Part shown: piece after piece, positions 47,474 to 57,649 of the stretch
Position numbering within the stretch: the stretch's first letter is position 1
Layout of the letters: each line of letters begins with the position of its first letter
Assembly: GCF_016545825.1 (NCBI RefSeq)
Contig: NC_052622.1
Span: forward strand, 14,922,120-14,986,119
Origin: Eucalyptus grandis
Lineage: Eukaryota > Streptophyta > Magnoliopsida > Myrtales > Myrtaceae
Reading direction: 5' to 3'
Length of the DNA: 64,000 bases
Position numbers and translations under genes: made by a program
Notes under the pieces: model-generated
What the model saw: only the letters and a program-made list of their open reading frames with translations
Told to the model about the DNA's origin: nothing
The model's database searches: none

Positions 47474-50071
47474 TCATCGTGGACCAGTTAGAACAGAGGG
47501 TAGTAATGCAGTGTTTGAATTGAATTCGATGTCCATTTGACCGAGTTTTGCTGCTCTATTAGTGGAAGGCTGAGCAAAGAAGTTGAAATCTAGGTCATCT
47601 TGAACTTCCATAGCGCCCTCTAACACCTTGATGACCATTGACATGGAAGGCCTCTTTGTATAGTCTCCTTGCAAGCACCATGCAGCAATCCTCATCATAT
47701 TCACCACCTGTGGCCCAATTAGTTGCATATCCTCACTATAATTATCCACAATGTCCAACAATCGCTCCTCTTCTGCCTTTCTCTCAAAAAGGCTTAGCAA
47801 ATTCATGTCATCTTCATCTAAAGAGCGATCGAAGATTTTTCTCCCACAAACTATCTCCAGGATTACCACGCCAAAGCTGTACACATCAACCTTTTCAGTA
47901 ATTGCTGCACTCAGCCACTCGGGGGCCAAATAACCAGGAGTTCCTCTCATGGTTGTGACAACTTTGCTTTGGTCCCTATCGATTAGCTTGGACAGCCCAA
48001 AATCAGCAACCTTGGCAGTGAAATTCCCATCCAACAGAATATTTTGGGGTTTAATGTCCAAGTGAACTATCTTTTGTCTACAATCTTCATGAAGATAATG
48101 CAGTGCTTTTGCCATATCGAGAATGATCTTCTTCCTTTGTTGCCAGTCGAGAACACATTCATTGGATTTGTGAAAAATCCATCTATCTAGAGATCCATTT
48201 GGCATGTATTCATAGATAAGAAGCCTGTGGGATTTCTCTGCACAAAATCCCATGAGTCTTACCAAGTTCACATGATGGATGTTGCCAACGGTCTCAACTT
48301 CAGCTAGAAAGGATTTCTTGACTTGCCCAAAACCATCAAGGCGCTTCACTGCAACTTTTGTGCCATCAATTAGAGTACCCTCGAAAACAGAACCAAAACC
48401 ACCTTCGCCAAGCTTTTTACTGAAGTCCTCTGTAATGGCTTTCAAATCATCGTATTTGTATCTTGTGGGCATTCCAGGTACTTGATCAAGATAATTCTCC
48501 TCTGTTTCATTATCATCTCTCTTCCAAACAATCAAAACTATGACTACAATGAGAATCATTGTGGCAAATAGAGCTCCAAGGCTGGACCCAAGTATTATTC
48601 GGAGATGGTTGCTCCTTTGATTGCCAACTGAAGTTTTAAGAACGTCATTGGCCACATTTTGTACTTTAAGGAAAGTAGTATAGTCAGAAGGAATCGTACC
48701 GAAAGTAGTATAATCAGAAGAAATCTTACTGTCGTTAATTTTTGTTAGTGAAAACATCTGAGTTGTTAAGTAACACTTGCCACTATTGGGATTCGATCCA
48801 TGTAGGAATATAGCCGCTTTGCATGAACAGTTCTTTGCACAGGCCTTTTTACAACTCAAAGAATCCATGGTCTGCAGATCTGTAGGGAAAGCAAACTTAG
48901 CGAAGTACTTGACATGTTTGAGCTCCAGAAAACTTTGATATTGTGAAGCCTCACAAGACAATGGAATTGTCTCAGAGCACCCAAGATCAGGTTGCAAATC
49001 ATTTACTTGCTTGAAATAGTTCACTTGCCCACTCGAAGCCGGACAGCCACATAACCCATTGAAGCAAATTCCATATTGTCCACATTCCATTGGATAACCG
49101 CACTCCCCAACATGATCTGTCAAAAGATCGGCCACTTCTTTCCACCCATATGCCCACTGATATACTCTCAAATGCCCATCCGAGCCAAACTTCATGTATT
49201 GCGCATTAGATGATTGAGGGAGTACAATCAAAGTCAGCTTCTGGGAAGAATTTGAGAAAAAAGTCAAGCTTCCATTTACAAACTGAACATATGCCAACGC
49301 AATACTTGCATCCACAGGAAAATTGCCATTTAGATAATAGATGAGAGGTGGACTAGTCCCCAATTGAGCAGCTAAATTATCGCTATTCAGGGAAAGCGTG
49401 ATCATTTCGTCTATGGTCCAATTTGTCCAAGAAACACTCGGTATCAATCTTTGCCCAGGCGTCAACTTTTGTCCCAGAACAAGGGAGTCGGTTGGTTGAT
49501 CAAATGACTGCCAAACAGTCACATTATTCTTATCAAACAACACAAGGTTCCCCAAAACTGTCAGCTTCAAGCCTACGATGGACTTACCAGAAGTGTTTGT
49601 GGACCAAGCAACAGTGCCATCAACATCTTTCAACACCAAATCTCCTTCGGATGTGAGCTCTAATGTCGCGCCGATGTTTACGGGATTGTTTCGATTGGCA
49701 GACCACACTACTTGTGGATCCAACAAATCATCAATGGTATATGTGACTATGACCACAGCAAAGAGGTAATTTTCGCAGTTACCATTACAGTAGAAGCCGC
49801 AAGCATAGGCAGGTTCATAATATGGCCCTTTGCGTTGGAGTAGAATTGATCGCACGATATATCCATCTCCATGCAATATGGAGCGATTAGTTGTTCCATC
49901 GTTCGTCCACCGTGTTGAAATTGGGGCAGATGGATAATCATAATCTTGAGCTTTTTCATTTTTTGGTTGAAAATAACTTGGAGCTTGAGCATCAATAAAG
50001 ATGGAGAATTGCGGTACGAAAGCAAAGGAAAAGGAAAGAACAAAGGAACAGAGACTGCAGATTGAGACCAT
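47474..50071 (-). CDS. G-type lectin S-receptor-like serine/threonine kinase (SD2-5-like), intact
   Basis: 865 codons without an intron, the usual length for the class. Signal peptide at residues 1-29; B-lectin fold about 105-200 (VVWSANRNNP, VWQSFDQPTDSLV); cysteine-rich EGF/PAN-like region 324-435; one membrane helix about 490-517; kinase about 552-821. Kinase motifs are complete: GEGGFGSV (555-562), Lys576, Glu591, HLDIKPQN (670-677, so non-RD), DFG (690-692), GTPGYLAPEW (710-719). Such proteins sit in the plasma membrane and signal from an unknown ligand, often in defence or stress. SDYTTF is duplicated at 452-457 and 462-467. The start lies in ggccATGg, shared with pseudogene P2. Subfamily naming is from memory. 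Confidence 0.95.
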   Translation of the reverse strand: MVSICSLCSFVLSFSFAFVPQFSIFIDAQAPSYFQPKNEKAQDYDYPSAPISTRWTNDGTTNRSILHGDGYIVRSILLQRKGPYYEPAYACGFYCNGNCENYLFAVVIVTYTIDDLLDPQVVWSANRNNPVNIGATLELTSEGDLVLKDVDGTVAWSTNTSGKSIVGLKLTVLGNLVLFDKNNVTVWQSFDQPTDSLVLGQKLTPGQRLIPSVSWTNWTIDEMITLSLNSDNLAAQLGTSPPLIYYLNGNFPVDASIALAYVQFVNGSLTFFSNSSQKLTLIVLPQSSNAQYMKFGSDGHLRVYQWAYGWKEVADLLTDHVGECGYPMECGQYGICFNGLCGCPASSGQVNYFKQVNDLQPDLGCSETIPLSCEASQYQSFLELKHVKYFAKFAFPTDLQTMDSLSCKKACAKNCSCKAAIFLHGSNPNSGKCYLTTQMFSLTKINDSKISSDYTTFGTIPSDYTTFLKVQNVANDVLKTSVGNQRSNHLRIILGSSLGALFATMILIVVIVLIVWKRDDNETEENYLDQVPGMPTRYKYDDLKAITEDFSKKLGEGGFGSVFEGTLIDGTKVAVKRLDGFGQVKKSFLAEVETVGNIHHVNLVRLMGFCAEKSHRLLIYEYMPNGSLDRWIFHKSNECVLDWQQRKKIILDMAKALHYLHEDCRQKIVHLDIKPQNILLDGNFTAKVADFGLSKLIDRDQSKVVTTMRGTPGYLAPEWLSAAITEKVDVYSFGVVILEIVCGRKIFDRSLDEDDMNLLSLFERKAEEERLLDIVDNYSEDMQLIGPQVVNMMRIAAWCLQGDYTKRPSMSMVIKVLEGAMEVQDDLDFNFFAQPSTNRAAKLGQMDIEFNSNTALLPSVLTGPR

Positions 50072-50245
50072 GGCCTGCAGTTAAAAATTGAGCAGAGAGA
50101 AGATTGAGAAAGGAAGAGAGGAGGGAGAGAGGAGGGAAGAAGATGAAACGAGAGATTGGAGGGAAGTGTTAGTATCTTGCGATTCATAGGAAGAAATTAA
50201 AAAAAGAGTGAGTCAAGTTTGGGGGATTTGATTTGGTTGGACTAA
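50072..50245 (-). promoter_or_regulatory. Pyrimidine-rich leader and proximal upstream region of the receptor kinase
   Basis: The minus strand upstream of the ATG is a CT-rich leader (50085-50165: ccctcctctctccctcctct), conserved in P2 (21605-21660). Only 174 bases separate the ATG from the MITE at 50246, so any promoter element further upstream in the ancestral gene is now displaced by about 1 kb. No clear TATA box is seen in the remaining part. Confidence 0.55.
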
Positions 50246-51295
50246 GGGTCCGTTCGTTTCGCGGAAAATAGGCCATCTCCGGAAAACATTTCCCAAAAGT
50301 CATTTTCCAGGAAAATAACTATATTTTCCGGTGTTCGGCTGAAACTTAAATTTTGAGTGGAAAACATTTTTCACCATTCGTTAACTAATTTAATTGTTTA
50401 TGAAAAATTATCAAAAAAATGAATTTTAATATTTTTAATTGACCAAAAATATTTGTATTTTTAAAAATACAATTTTTATTATTTTCCACCGTTCATTAGT
50501 TTTATTTTTTTATATTTTTAAAAATAAAATTTTAATTATTTATGTTTTAAAAAATCAAAATTTTATTATTTTTTATTTATTATTATTTTTTCCTTTTCTT
50601 TTCCTCCTCCTTCCTCCTTCCTCCTCCTTCTTCCTCCTCCTTCCTCCTTCCTCCACCGCCGCACGCCCGACGATGGTGACGCCCGGCGGACCGACCAAGA
50701 TCCGATCGCGAGATTCGGCGAGCTCGAGGCTCGATTGATCTCGCCCGAGCTCGCCGGAGGTTCGTCAGCTACGGCGAGCCGCGAGCTCGCCGGATTTGGC
50801 GGCGGCTCGGGCTCCCAATCTAGGCGAGCTCGGGAGGCCCGAGCCCCGCCCAGCTCGCCGAATCGGCGAGGCCAAAGCTCCGCCCCAAGTCGGCGAGGCC
50901 CGAGCTCGCCGGGCTCGGGCGAGCTTGGCTTCCACAGATCGGGCGAGGCAGAGCCTCGCCGGCTGGGGTGGAGCTCGAGCTGGCTTGCGGCCGCGGCCGG
51001 CCGCCGGCCGCCGATCGCCGATCGCCGGCCGCCGTTGGGGCCAGCCACCGGCCAAGCTAAGGAAGAAAGATGAAAAGGAAAGAAAGAAAAGAAAAGAAAA
51101 GAAAAAGCATAAAAATAAAACAAAAATGTGTTAGTAAAAAGATATAAGGTGGAAAACATTTTCCTAATATTTGAAGGTAGTTTTTTCCATTGATGGAAAA
51201 TATTTTCCTTGAGTAGTTGGTTTTCCGTGAAACAAACATCGGAAAATCCGGAAAACATTTTCCTGAAAGTTATTTTCCGTGAAACGAACGGAGCA
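50246..51295. mobile_element. PIF/Harbinger-type TIR element (1050 bp) in the receptor-kinase promoter
   Basis: Inverted ends GGGTCCGTTCGTTTCGCGGA and, reversed, TGCTCCGTTCGTTTCACGGA, flanked by the 3-bp duplication TAA (50243-50245, 51296-51298). No transposase. The arms are AT-rich with many 'ggaaaacatttt' words; the core (50640-51060) is very GC-rich with 'gagctcgccgg' repeats and multi-frame open stretches (largest 274 codons on the minus strand), which I take as composition effects. The same design as 10651-11697 and 55349-56326. Confidence 0.85.
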
Positions 51296-51310
51296 TAAGA
51301 AAATGAAAGA

Positions 51311-51429
51311 TACCGTGTTTCAGGGTTTGAGCACTTGTTACCGTGTTTCGGGGTTTGAGCACTTGCTACCGTGTTTCGGGGTTTGAGCACTTGTTAGTTG
51401 TTATCGTGTTTCCGGGTTTGAGCACTTGT
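51311..51429. repeat. 28-bp tandem repeat, four units
   Basis: Units at 51311-51338, 51339-51366, 51367-51394 and 51402-51429, of the type taccgtgtttcggggtttg plus agcacttgt, with one to three differences each; a 7-base spacer (tagttgt) precedes the last. It lies about 190 bases beyond the original proximal promoter of the receptor kinase if the MITE is ignored. Confidence 0.93.
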
Positions 51430-51889
51430 TTTTCAAAGTCAAAAAAGCAATAGAGCTTTGGAACCCAACCCACGTTTTGGCTTCCTGCAATATTAAATAT
51501 GAGTTATTAAATGACGCGAGCACAGCAAGTTGGAAGGAATAACAGGATAACGCTCGAGAAAGTGGGTCACTGCCCATTGGCTATCTACACTGCAAGGCCC
51601 TTCTCCGAACCCAGCACTAATTCAAGGGAATAGATCGATGGTCGATTAATAGAAGTCTTTCCTCTGATCAAAAAGCACTTACATGCAGAGATTATTTTGC
51701 GATATTAAAGAAGAGGATGCATTCTTTATACGGGAACGATATCTAAACATTCATCTTGGCGTTAATTAGATTGCAAAATCTTGTCTACTTGCAGATCAAC
51801 TAATTATTCTACTCTTTTTTCCCTCCTTTTGCCTAGTAGAACGTAGAACAGGTGAGTCAATCCAGCAGGTTGACAGACCACTTGGCGTA
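51430..51889. other. Upstream region of the receptor kinase, duplicated at two other sites
   Basis: 51505-51570 matches 44430-44515 and 51575-51800 matches 6800-7050. No gene. Conservation among the three copies marks the original 5' flank of the ancestral tandem unit. Confidence 0.6.
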
Positions 51890-52634
51890 AGAACAGTAGG
51901 AATGCCGAAACTTTTGTATAGCTCACTTAAGTACCAATTTTTTTTCACTTACTTGATTGTCGCAAATTTAAAAAAACAATCACTTGAGTGCTATTGGCGA
52001 TTTGCCTAGCCGGATTATCCGATGTGGCAGCTGATCGTCCGATGTGGCTTCCGTCACTAATGTTGACAATCTATTTTTTATTTGTAATTATTATTTTTTG
52101 AATTTTTTGTTTTCCCTTTTCCTTTTCTCTTCTATGTTTTTTTTAAGGCCAACGAGGTTTGCTTGGTGAGGCTGCAAAGGTCTTGGGCAAGGGCATCGTG
52201 GCCGTGGCCTCTTTGGCTACAGGTGAGGCCACAAAGGACCTCACCGGCTTTAGGCGATCATGGGCAAGGCCGCCTCGCCCAAATCTAGGGATTCGCAATC
52301 TTGCCCCCAACCGATGAGGCTACGACAGCCTCACCCAAGACCTTGGTAGCCAAGAATGAGGGTTTCACTGCTGGTGAGGATTGCTAATGACCCTCGCTGG
52401 CCCTAAAAAAAAAAAAATAAAAATTCAAAGAAATTAATAAAAAAATTAAAAATCCACGTTGGATAGGAAATTATTAAAAAAATCCAAGTAGGATAATTTG
52501 TCCAAATTGACACTCAAGTGATTAATTTTACTCCAATTTGGTACTCAAATAAGCAAAAAAAAAAAAAAAAAAAAAGAGACTTCGGTACTCAAATGAGTAC
52601 TATACGAAAGTTGTGGCACTCTTGCTATTGTTCT
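51890..52634. mobile_element. Mutator-like MITE with GC-rich core
   Basis: Long imperfect terminal inverted repeats: left agaacagtaggaatgccg.. cttttgtatag, right (reversed) agaacaatagcaagagtgcc.. ctttcgtatag, each continuing into 'ctcatttgagtacc'-type words. The core 52150-52400 has 'ggcaaggc' and 'gaggcc' words shared with 45960-46430. The paralogous flank at 7075-7110 (P1) lacks it, giving an empty-site comparison. A 9-bp target duplication could not be read cleanly. Confidence 0.65.
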
Positions 52635-53022
52635 ACCCAACCAACTTCCTTGAGAGCAGCGGCCAAATGTGCTTTGTTGGCCGAGCATAAGCATCAAGCC
52701 GCTCGATTCTTGCAATGCAAACTGGAATTAGCTGAGGCATCAAACTGTGCAGAAGCAATTTAACTTAATGAATCAAGTTAATTATCTACGCAATAACGTC
52801 ATTGGCATGCTGCATGTGAGATTTTACGGAACTCAGTAAACATAAATCTGACAGAGACTCAAATTCGTTGACAACTTTCAAGAACTTTTTAGTAAAACTT
52901 CTTCTATAAATCAGTCACGTATGCACTTTGGTAACAAAAAAGGTAGTGTCATGCCACAGAGTTCATGGCAAATGTACTAAGCAATTAAGGAAAAGATCGA
53001 AAAGTAAAACTCTCACTCTCTT
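52635..53022. other. 3' flank of pseudogene P4, paralogous to 7085-7420
   Basis: Non-coding. Shares with the P1 flank the words 'cttccttgagagca', 'catcaaactgtgca' and 'catgctgcatgtgag'. It continues on the far side of the SINE at 53240. Confidence 0.6.
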
Positions 53023-53228
53023 ACCACCCGTGGCGGTGGCACCGTTGGTTTGGGCGGTGGTTCCTTTAGCGAGATGTACTAAGTTCGAATCCCGCGGTGC
53101 CCTCAAGCGTCTTATCCGGAGTCTGTGGTGGTGGGTCCTGCAGCACTCCTCCAGGCTTTACTCCGCTGCGAAGCGGCACACAGAGGTTTCCTAGGACACC
53201 CAAAAAAAAAAAAAAAAAAAAAAAAAAA
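53023..53228 (+). mobile_element. tRNA-type SINE with poly-A tail
   Basis: 206 bp with a 27-base poly-A end (53202-53228), flanked by a perfect 11-bp direct repeat CTCACTCTCTT (53012-53022 and 53229-53239). A GTTCGAATCCC sequence at 53083-53093 matches the RNA polymerase III B box; a weaker A-box candidate is tggcggtggcac at 53031-53042. This is the structure of a tRNA-derived SINE moved by LINE machinery. The perfect duplication and long tail suggest a fairly recent insertion. Confidence 0.88.
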
Positions 53229-53313
53229 CTCACTCTCTTGTTAAGTCCATCCGCCTGCTCGGCATTACCAATTGTACCATATGGAGAAATGAAACTCACA
53301 GTAGTTTTATTTG

Positions 53314-53620
53314 TCACCTTCGGCTAGAAAGAACTGACTGTAAAAGGGCAGGGGTAGCGTCGAAATCAATGATCTCTTGATACACTCTCTGAGTTTCTTT
53401 GACTGAGGGCAGAGCAGAGAAATTATAATCCAGATCAAATTGGATTTCCATAGCACCATCCACTACCTTGATGATTGTCGACCCGGCCGGCTTCTTTGTG
53501 AAATCACCTTGAAAACACCACATTGTCATCCTTATCATGTTGGCAGCCTGCTATTTGTTTAGCTTCCGATAATTTACTTGCTTAAAATAACTCATCCCCA
53601 CGCACAATTGAAAGGTTTAT
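53314..53620 (-). pseudogene. S-domain receptor-like kinase pseudogene P4 (kinase tail)
   Basis: 53538-53314 encodes the end of the kinase domain (TKKPAGSTIIKVVDGAMEIQ) and C-terminal tail, close to P1 (TKRPAMSTIIKVVNGAMEIQ) and more distant from the intact gene. It passes without the kinase core to a short piece (53575-53600) resembling the PAN region around residue 350. The conserved Arg-Pro-Ser/Ala-Met is Lys-Pro-Ala-Gly. P1 and P4 probably come from one truncated ancestor. Confidence 0.8.
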
Positions 53621-53739
53621 AATTGAAAGGTTTATAATTAAATTAAGTAGTATACAATAGGTTTAAGACTTATTGGGCAAATATCGCAATTGGCAATATA
53701 AGAGTTTAACAAAAAGCAATATACTTGCCCATATATTTG

Positions 53740-54400
53740 ACCATAGGTGCAATGGGGGCATATATTCTCTGAACATACTGGTATGGCAACGAGGGATATC
53801 GGGTCTAGCTTGAAGTCAGATTCTCGTGAGCGTGGAGGCAGAAAGAAACAAAAGAAAGAAGATCCAAGGGGAGAGAAATTTTTTAAAAAAAGATACCCTT
53901 GGATTCTGTGGCATCTCTATAAATTTCTTCGTCAATTAAAAGAGGAGACTCCCCCGCGCAACACGAGAACACGAGAAAAGGTGAGAGGGATACGGAGTCG
54001 GTGGGAGGTTCGTGGAACCTGGGGCAGAGTCTTGTCCGGGGAAAGACGATATCAGACGACAGTGTCAAACCAGTGATTTGCTAGAGGAATGAGCAATCTT
54101 TTTTCTGTTTGTTTCCCCGGCGTCCAATCTGCTTGCATTGAATTAGATTCTTCGAATCAAACTGCCATTACGGGATATGAGTCAACAAAACGCTAATAAG
54201 TCGTCCAGTTTGAAAACACTACCTGTGAGAAGCTACTCCGAAAAGGACAGATCAGGACTTGCACAGTATAATGGATGACAGCCATACCTGTTATTTTTTT
54301 CTTGCTATGCAAAGTTTGACACGGCAACTGAAAGACTGCAGGCGCTTCGCGTCATCGGAAAGACCGCAACACAAGTTTAAGCGTGAAACACGCGACGAAA
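53740..54400. other. Duplicated block shared with 45230-45720
   Basis: Paralogous to the block upstream of P2; shared words include 'ggaggttcg', 'gtcttgt' and 'gtgatttgctagaggaatgagc'. Open frames on either strand are not conserved between the two copies, so no gene is called. Its position upstream of P4 and P2 suggests it is part of the ancestral tandem unit. Confidence 0.55.
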
Positions 54401-55348
54401 CTAGAGTCTCCTTCAGCAGTCCTAAAAATTGACTGGAACGAGACAAACAACCTCTCTGCTCCTTGTTGCAAACTTGACTAAGTTCGTTCGAGAGAGAACT
54501 ATGTTCTCTCTTGAATAACCCTAGGCGTCTCTGAGCAACGGAAAGCAGCAAAGAGATCCTCAAGGAGACAGCTACTGCAGCTACAGGGCTACCAGTGGGC
54601 GCAGGATTTTGATGGACAGGTAGAGTTTGGGTTCGGTGTCAGGAACTTTGGTAGTTGGAAAATCTAGAATCTCATAGAAGAATTAATGAAGAAAATAGTG
54701 ATTTCGCAATTAAAACCGCGATGGTATTGGATTGAAAAACGTGGAATATTTTACATTTTTTTCCTCAGAGAAAAACCATTGCCAAAATCATGAAGAACTA
54801 CTCTAACTAAACCAAAATTTAATCTGAGAGTTATCTACAAGATGAGGACTTTACCAAAGCACCAAATTAGAGTGACATTGACAAATAGGGTGAGAATTCA
54901 CAAACTTGACTGTGAACAAAGGGGAGAAGAATAGGTTTTTACCTAGAAAAATGAAGATTGATAAAGTTAACCTGTCACGAGCGCAAAAAGCTAAGACTTT
55001 GTAATGAATTCCATATCTGAGTTAGACAGGACGAACTACAATTCATGGAAGTCAAGGAGTGAAAATAGACATAAATTAAAATTAAAAACACACCTACCAA
55101 TAAGATTTAATGTGCTTTCTTATCGTATTTACATAAAAAATTTAAAAAAAAAAATCATTACAAATAGAAGTGTATATAACATATAAAATAGAAGGTCATT
55201 TTCGTGCACTCCAAATCTATCACCACTAAATTTCAAGTTGTCATCTTTAATATTCCTATTGATCAATGGCGACCATTCCGATCTATTTCTGTCCAAAGTT
55301 GGACAAAAAATTGATGTACTTAGATAATGGATATTGTGCGTTGATGAA
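54401..55348. other. Intergenic, nothing recognised
   Basis: AT-rich, with open frames of at most 107 codons and no familiar motif. I see no repeat boundary here. Confidence 0.5.
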
Positions 55349-56326
55349 GGATGCGTTTGGTTGGACTTTTGAAGAAAGCCTTTGGAAAAATGCAAATGCC
55401 TTTGGAAAAATGCAAATACCTTTTTGGGTGAAAGGGATTTTCCGAAATGCAAATAGCGTTTAGTAAAATTTGCATTGAAAAATAATTTTGGTCAAAATAC
55501 CGTTTGGTAAAATTTGCATTTGTAAAAGACTTTTATTAAATTAAAAGTCTTTTGGTGATTAATTAAAAAAAAAAAAAATTATCAAAAAATAAAAAATAAA
55601 AGAGTTCACCGATGAGGCGGGCGGTAGCCGGTGAGGCAAGCGGCCGCCGGCAGCCTCAACAGCCCCCCGAGACAACCGACGAGGGCCGCCTAGGGTCGGG
55701 CGACCTTTGGCAAGGGTCACTCGGGGTCGAGCAACCCCCGACGGCCCTTCACAGAGGTCGCCCAACCCAGATCTGGGTCCGCCGGAGGTCATAGGATCTC
55801 GCGATGACCCAAATTTGGGTTGCCAAAGGTGCCGGAGGTCATAGGATCTCGCGGTGACCCAAATTTGGATTACCAAAGGTGCCGGAGGTCGCGGTGACCA
55901 GCACGACCCAGATCTGGGTTGCGTTTGAGGTCGCATGACCCAAAGTTGGGTTGCAGCGATGTGACTCGCGGGCGGTCACCAAGACTCGCGGGTACTCACC
56001 GAGACTCGCCGAGGTCGCGCGACTCGCCGGTGACGGTCACCACGACCTTGCCGACCTTAGCCATGACCTCACCGGTCTCTCAAGCTCGTCTCTGATCAGT
56101 CACACTGCTGGAGAAGAAGATGAACAGTAGACATGAATAGTGGACAAAAGGCATTCTGAGAATGCTGAAAGCCCCAGGCAGCCTAGGACCTGCCTCGGGC
56201 TTTCAACCTTGCAAATGCTAGGTTTGCCTTAATGGGACTTCCAAAGCAATTCCTAAACACTTTCATTTTGGCCCAAAGGCCTTTAGCCCCCCAAAGATAC
56301 TTGGAAAAAAGTTCCCAAACGCAGCC
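55349..56326. mobile_element. TIR element (978 bp) with GC-rich core, third of its type
   Basis: Ends GGATGCGTTTGG and, reversed, GGCTGCGTTTGG; flanked by a 3-bp repeat GAA (55346-55348, 56327-56329). The arms carry repeated 'tttggaaaaatgcaaat' words, and the core (55610-56100) has 'gaggtcgc', 'ggtgaccc' and 'caaatttgggt' words. An inverted segment near 56160-56220 (cctgcctcgggctttcaacc) resembles 10785-10825 of the first element. A GAA duplication is not the usual TWA of Harbinger, so the superfamily is less certain. Confidence 0.7.
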
Positions 56327-57369
56327 GAAGAACCCTAACAAGAAGACCTCCTCTATAGAATCGAGGCTTCTTCTCGATTGTTTTTTTTTTTTAGCGGTCA
56401 TATGTATCCGAGTCAGCTGTGCACACCTCAACGAATCACGGTGTGTGAACAATGATAGGAGATGAAGAGGAAAATATTGAAGACAGCAATTGCAGCGGTG
56501 AGAAACTTGAACGGTAGAAAGAGATGAAGGCAGATTGAACTGGACAAGGAAAGTGAAATTTGAATCCATCTATATTTTTATAGAGTTAGCTCAACCACTT
56601 GGAATTGTTGGATTATGATATTCAGGCCTTTGTCATGTAGCCTATTGCCGGCTTAACCCCGGATTCTCTTTTGCAGCATTTCATTGCGTTGTGAAATGCA
56701 AAGGACCCGATATTGAAATTATCGAGATCAACAAGAAGAATATAGGCTCTTCAAGAATGTATCACTTTCCAATAATTTGCTTAATTGATTCAAATTGCGA
56801 CGCGAATCTTGCCGATATTTTGGTTCTAGCAAATGATGATGCTATAACTTCAATTCGATTAATTCTTAATAAATTAGTATTTGAAATTTTTTAGAGTCGT
56901 TCTAGCTATGGAAGAAATCCTTAATTAATATAAGACAAATCCATTATATTTTGAACTCAATACATTTCTGAAATCGTATAAAAGAGATCGAAGTTGCTGG
57001 CAATATCATGTGATTAGTTCGTATCCAAATAATAAAGTTCAACTAATTTTGTCAAGATTGATTTGATCTCCTTTCGGCCTGAGCAGGCTGTACATCACAA
57101 AGCCAACTGCCGATTAGTTCTCACAGCAACATGCATATCAACTGCTAAGGAACTTAATCCAAGAAAAGAAAAAAAAAAAAAAAAGACAAAAGAAAAAGCT
57201 CAACTACCCATCTAAGTGATTGCATACAAAATCTAAGGAAGATATTGTATCATTTCTACGATTATCAGAGTTTGAATGGTACGATACATGAAAATTTATA
57301 CCTGATTGTTTGTTCTGAATTGATAAAACAACACGGAAATTGTATTTCTACTTTTGGAATCTACTAAAG
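56327..57369. other. Intergenic, nothing recognised
   Basis: AT-rich. A small open frame at 56691-56894 has no recognisable family. A poly-A run lies at about 57165-57184. Confidence 0.5.
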
Positions 57370-57560
57370 CATATTCACTACCTATTAAAAGATTACGCTT
57401 TTAGGATGTCAAAACATATTTGAAGAAAAGAGTCCAACAGAAAGAGATGATTCCTCCAAGTCAAGCCCTATGTTAATTAAAGATATGAAAAAGCCAAGGT
57501 TATTGAAAATGATTAGTATGATCAAAAGTTCACATTGTTGTATCTTGCATGCCCAATCCT
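57370..57560 (-). pseudogene. Fragment paralogous to the 3' block of receptor-kinase pseudogene P2
   Basis: Closely alignable to 20990-21180 (for example 'attaaaagattacgctt' against 'atcaaaagattatgctc', and 'tcaagcccta'/'tcaagtacca' followed by 'tgttaattaaa'). No coding meaning is seen; strand is taken from P2. It marks another decayed member of the array. Confidence 0.55.
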
Positions 57561-57649
57561 CTTTGTTCTTTATTTTTGGTAGACATATACCTCTGGAATG
57601 AACATGATTGATTGTTAAGAAACTAGAATTTTTGGGTTGCTAGGAAGCC

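Noticed and set aside
47474..50071. Possible self-incompatibility S-locus receptor kinase
   Set aside because: The domain plan is S-domain type, but the sequence looks like the SD2-5 class with no introns, and there is no linked S-locus ligand gene. A role in self-incompatibility cannot be supported.
50566..51390. 274-codon open frame on the minus strand
   Set aside because: It lies across the GC-rich core of a TIR element and is Arg/Ala/Ser-Pro low complexity. Open frames exist in several phases of the same core, which reflects base composition and not coding.
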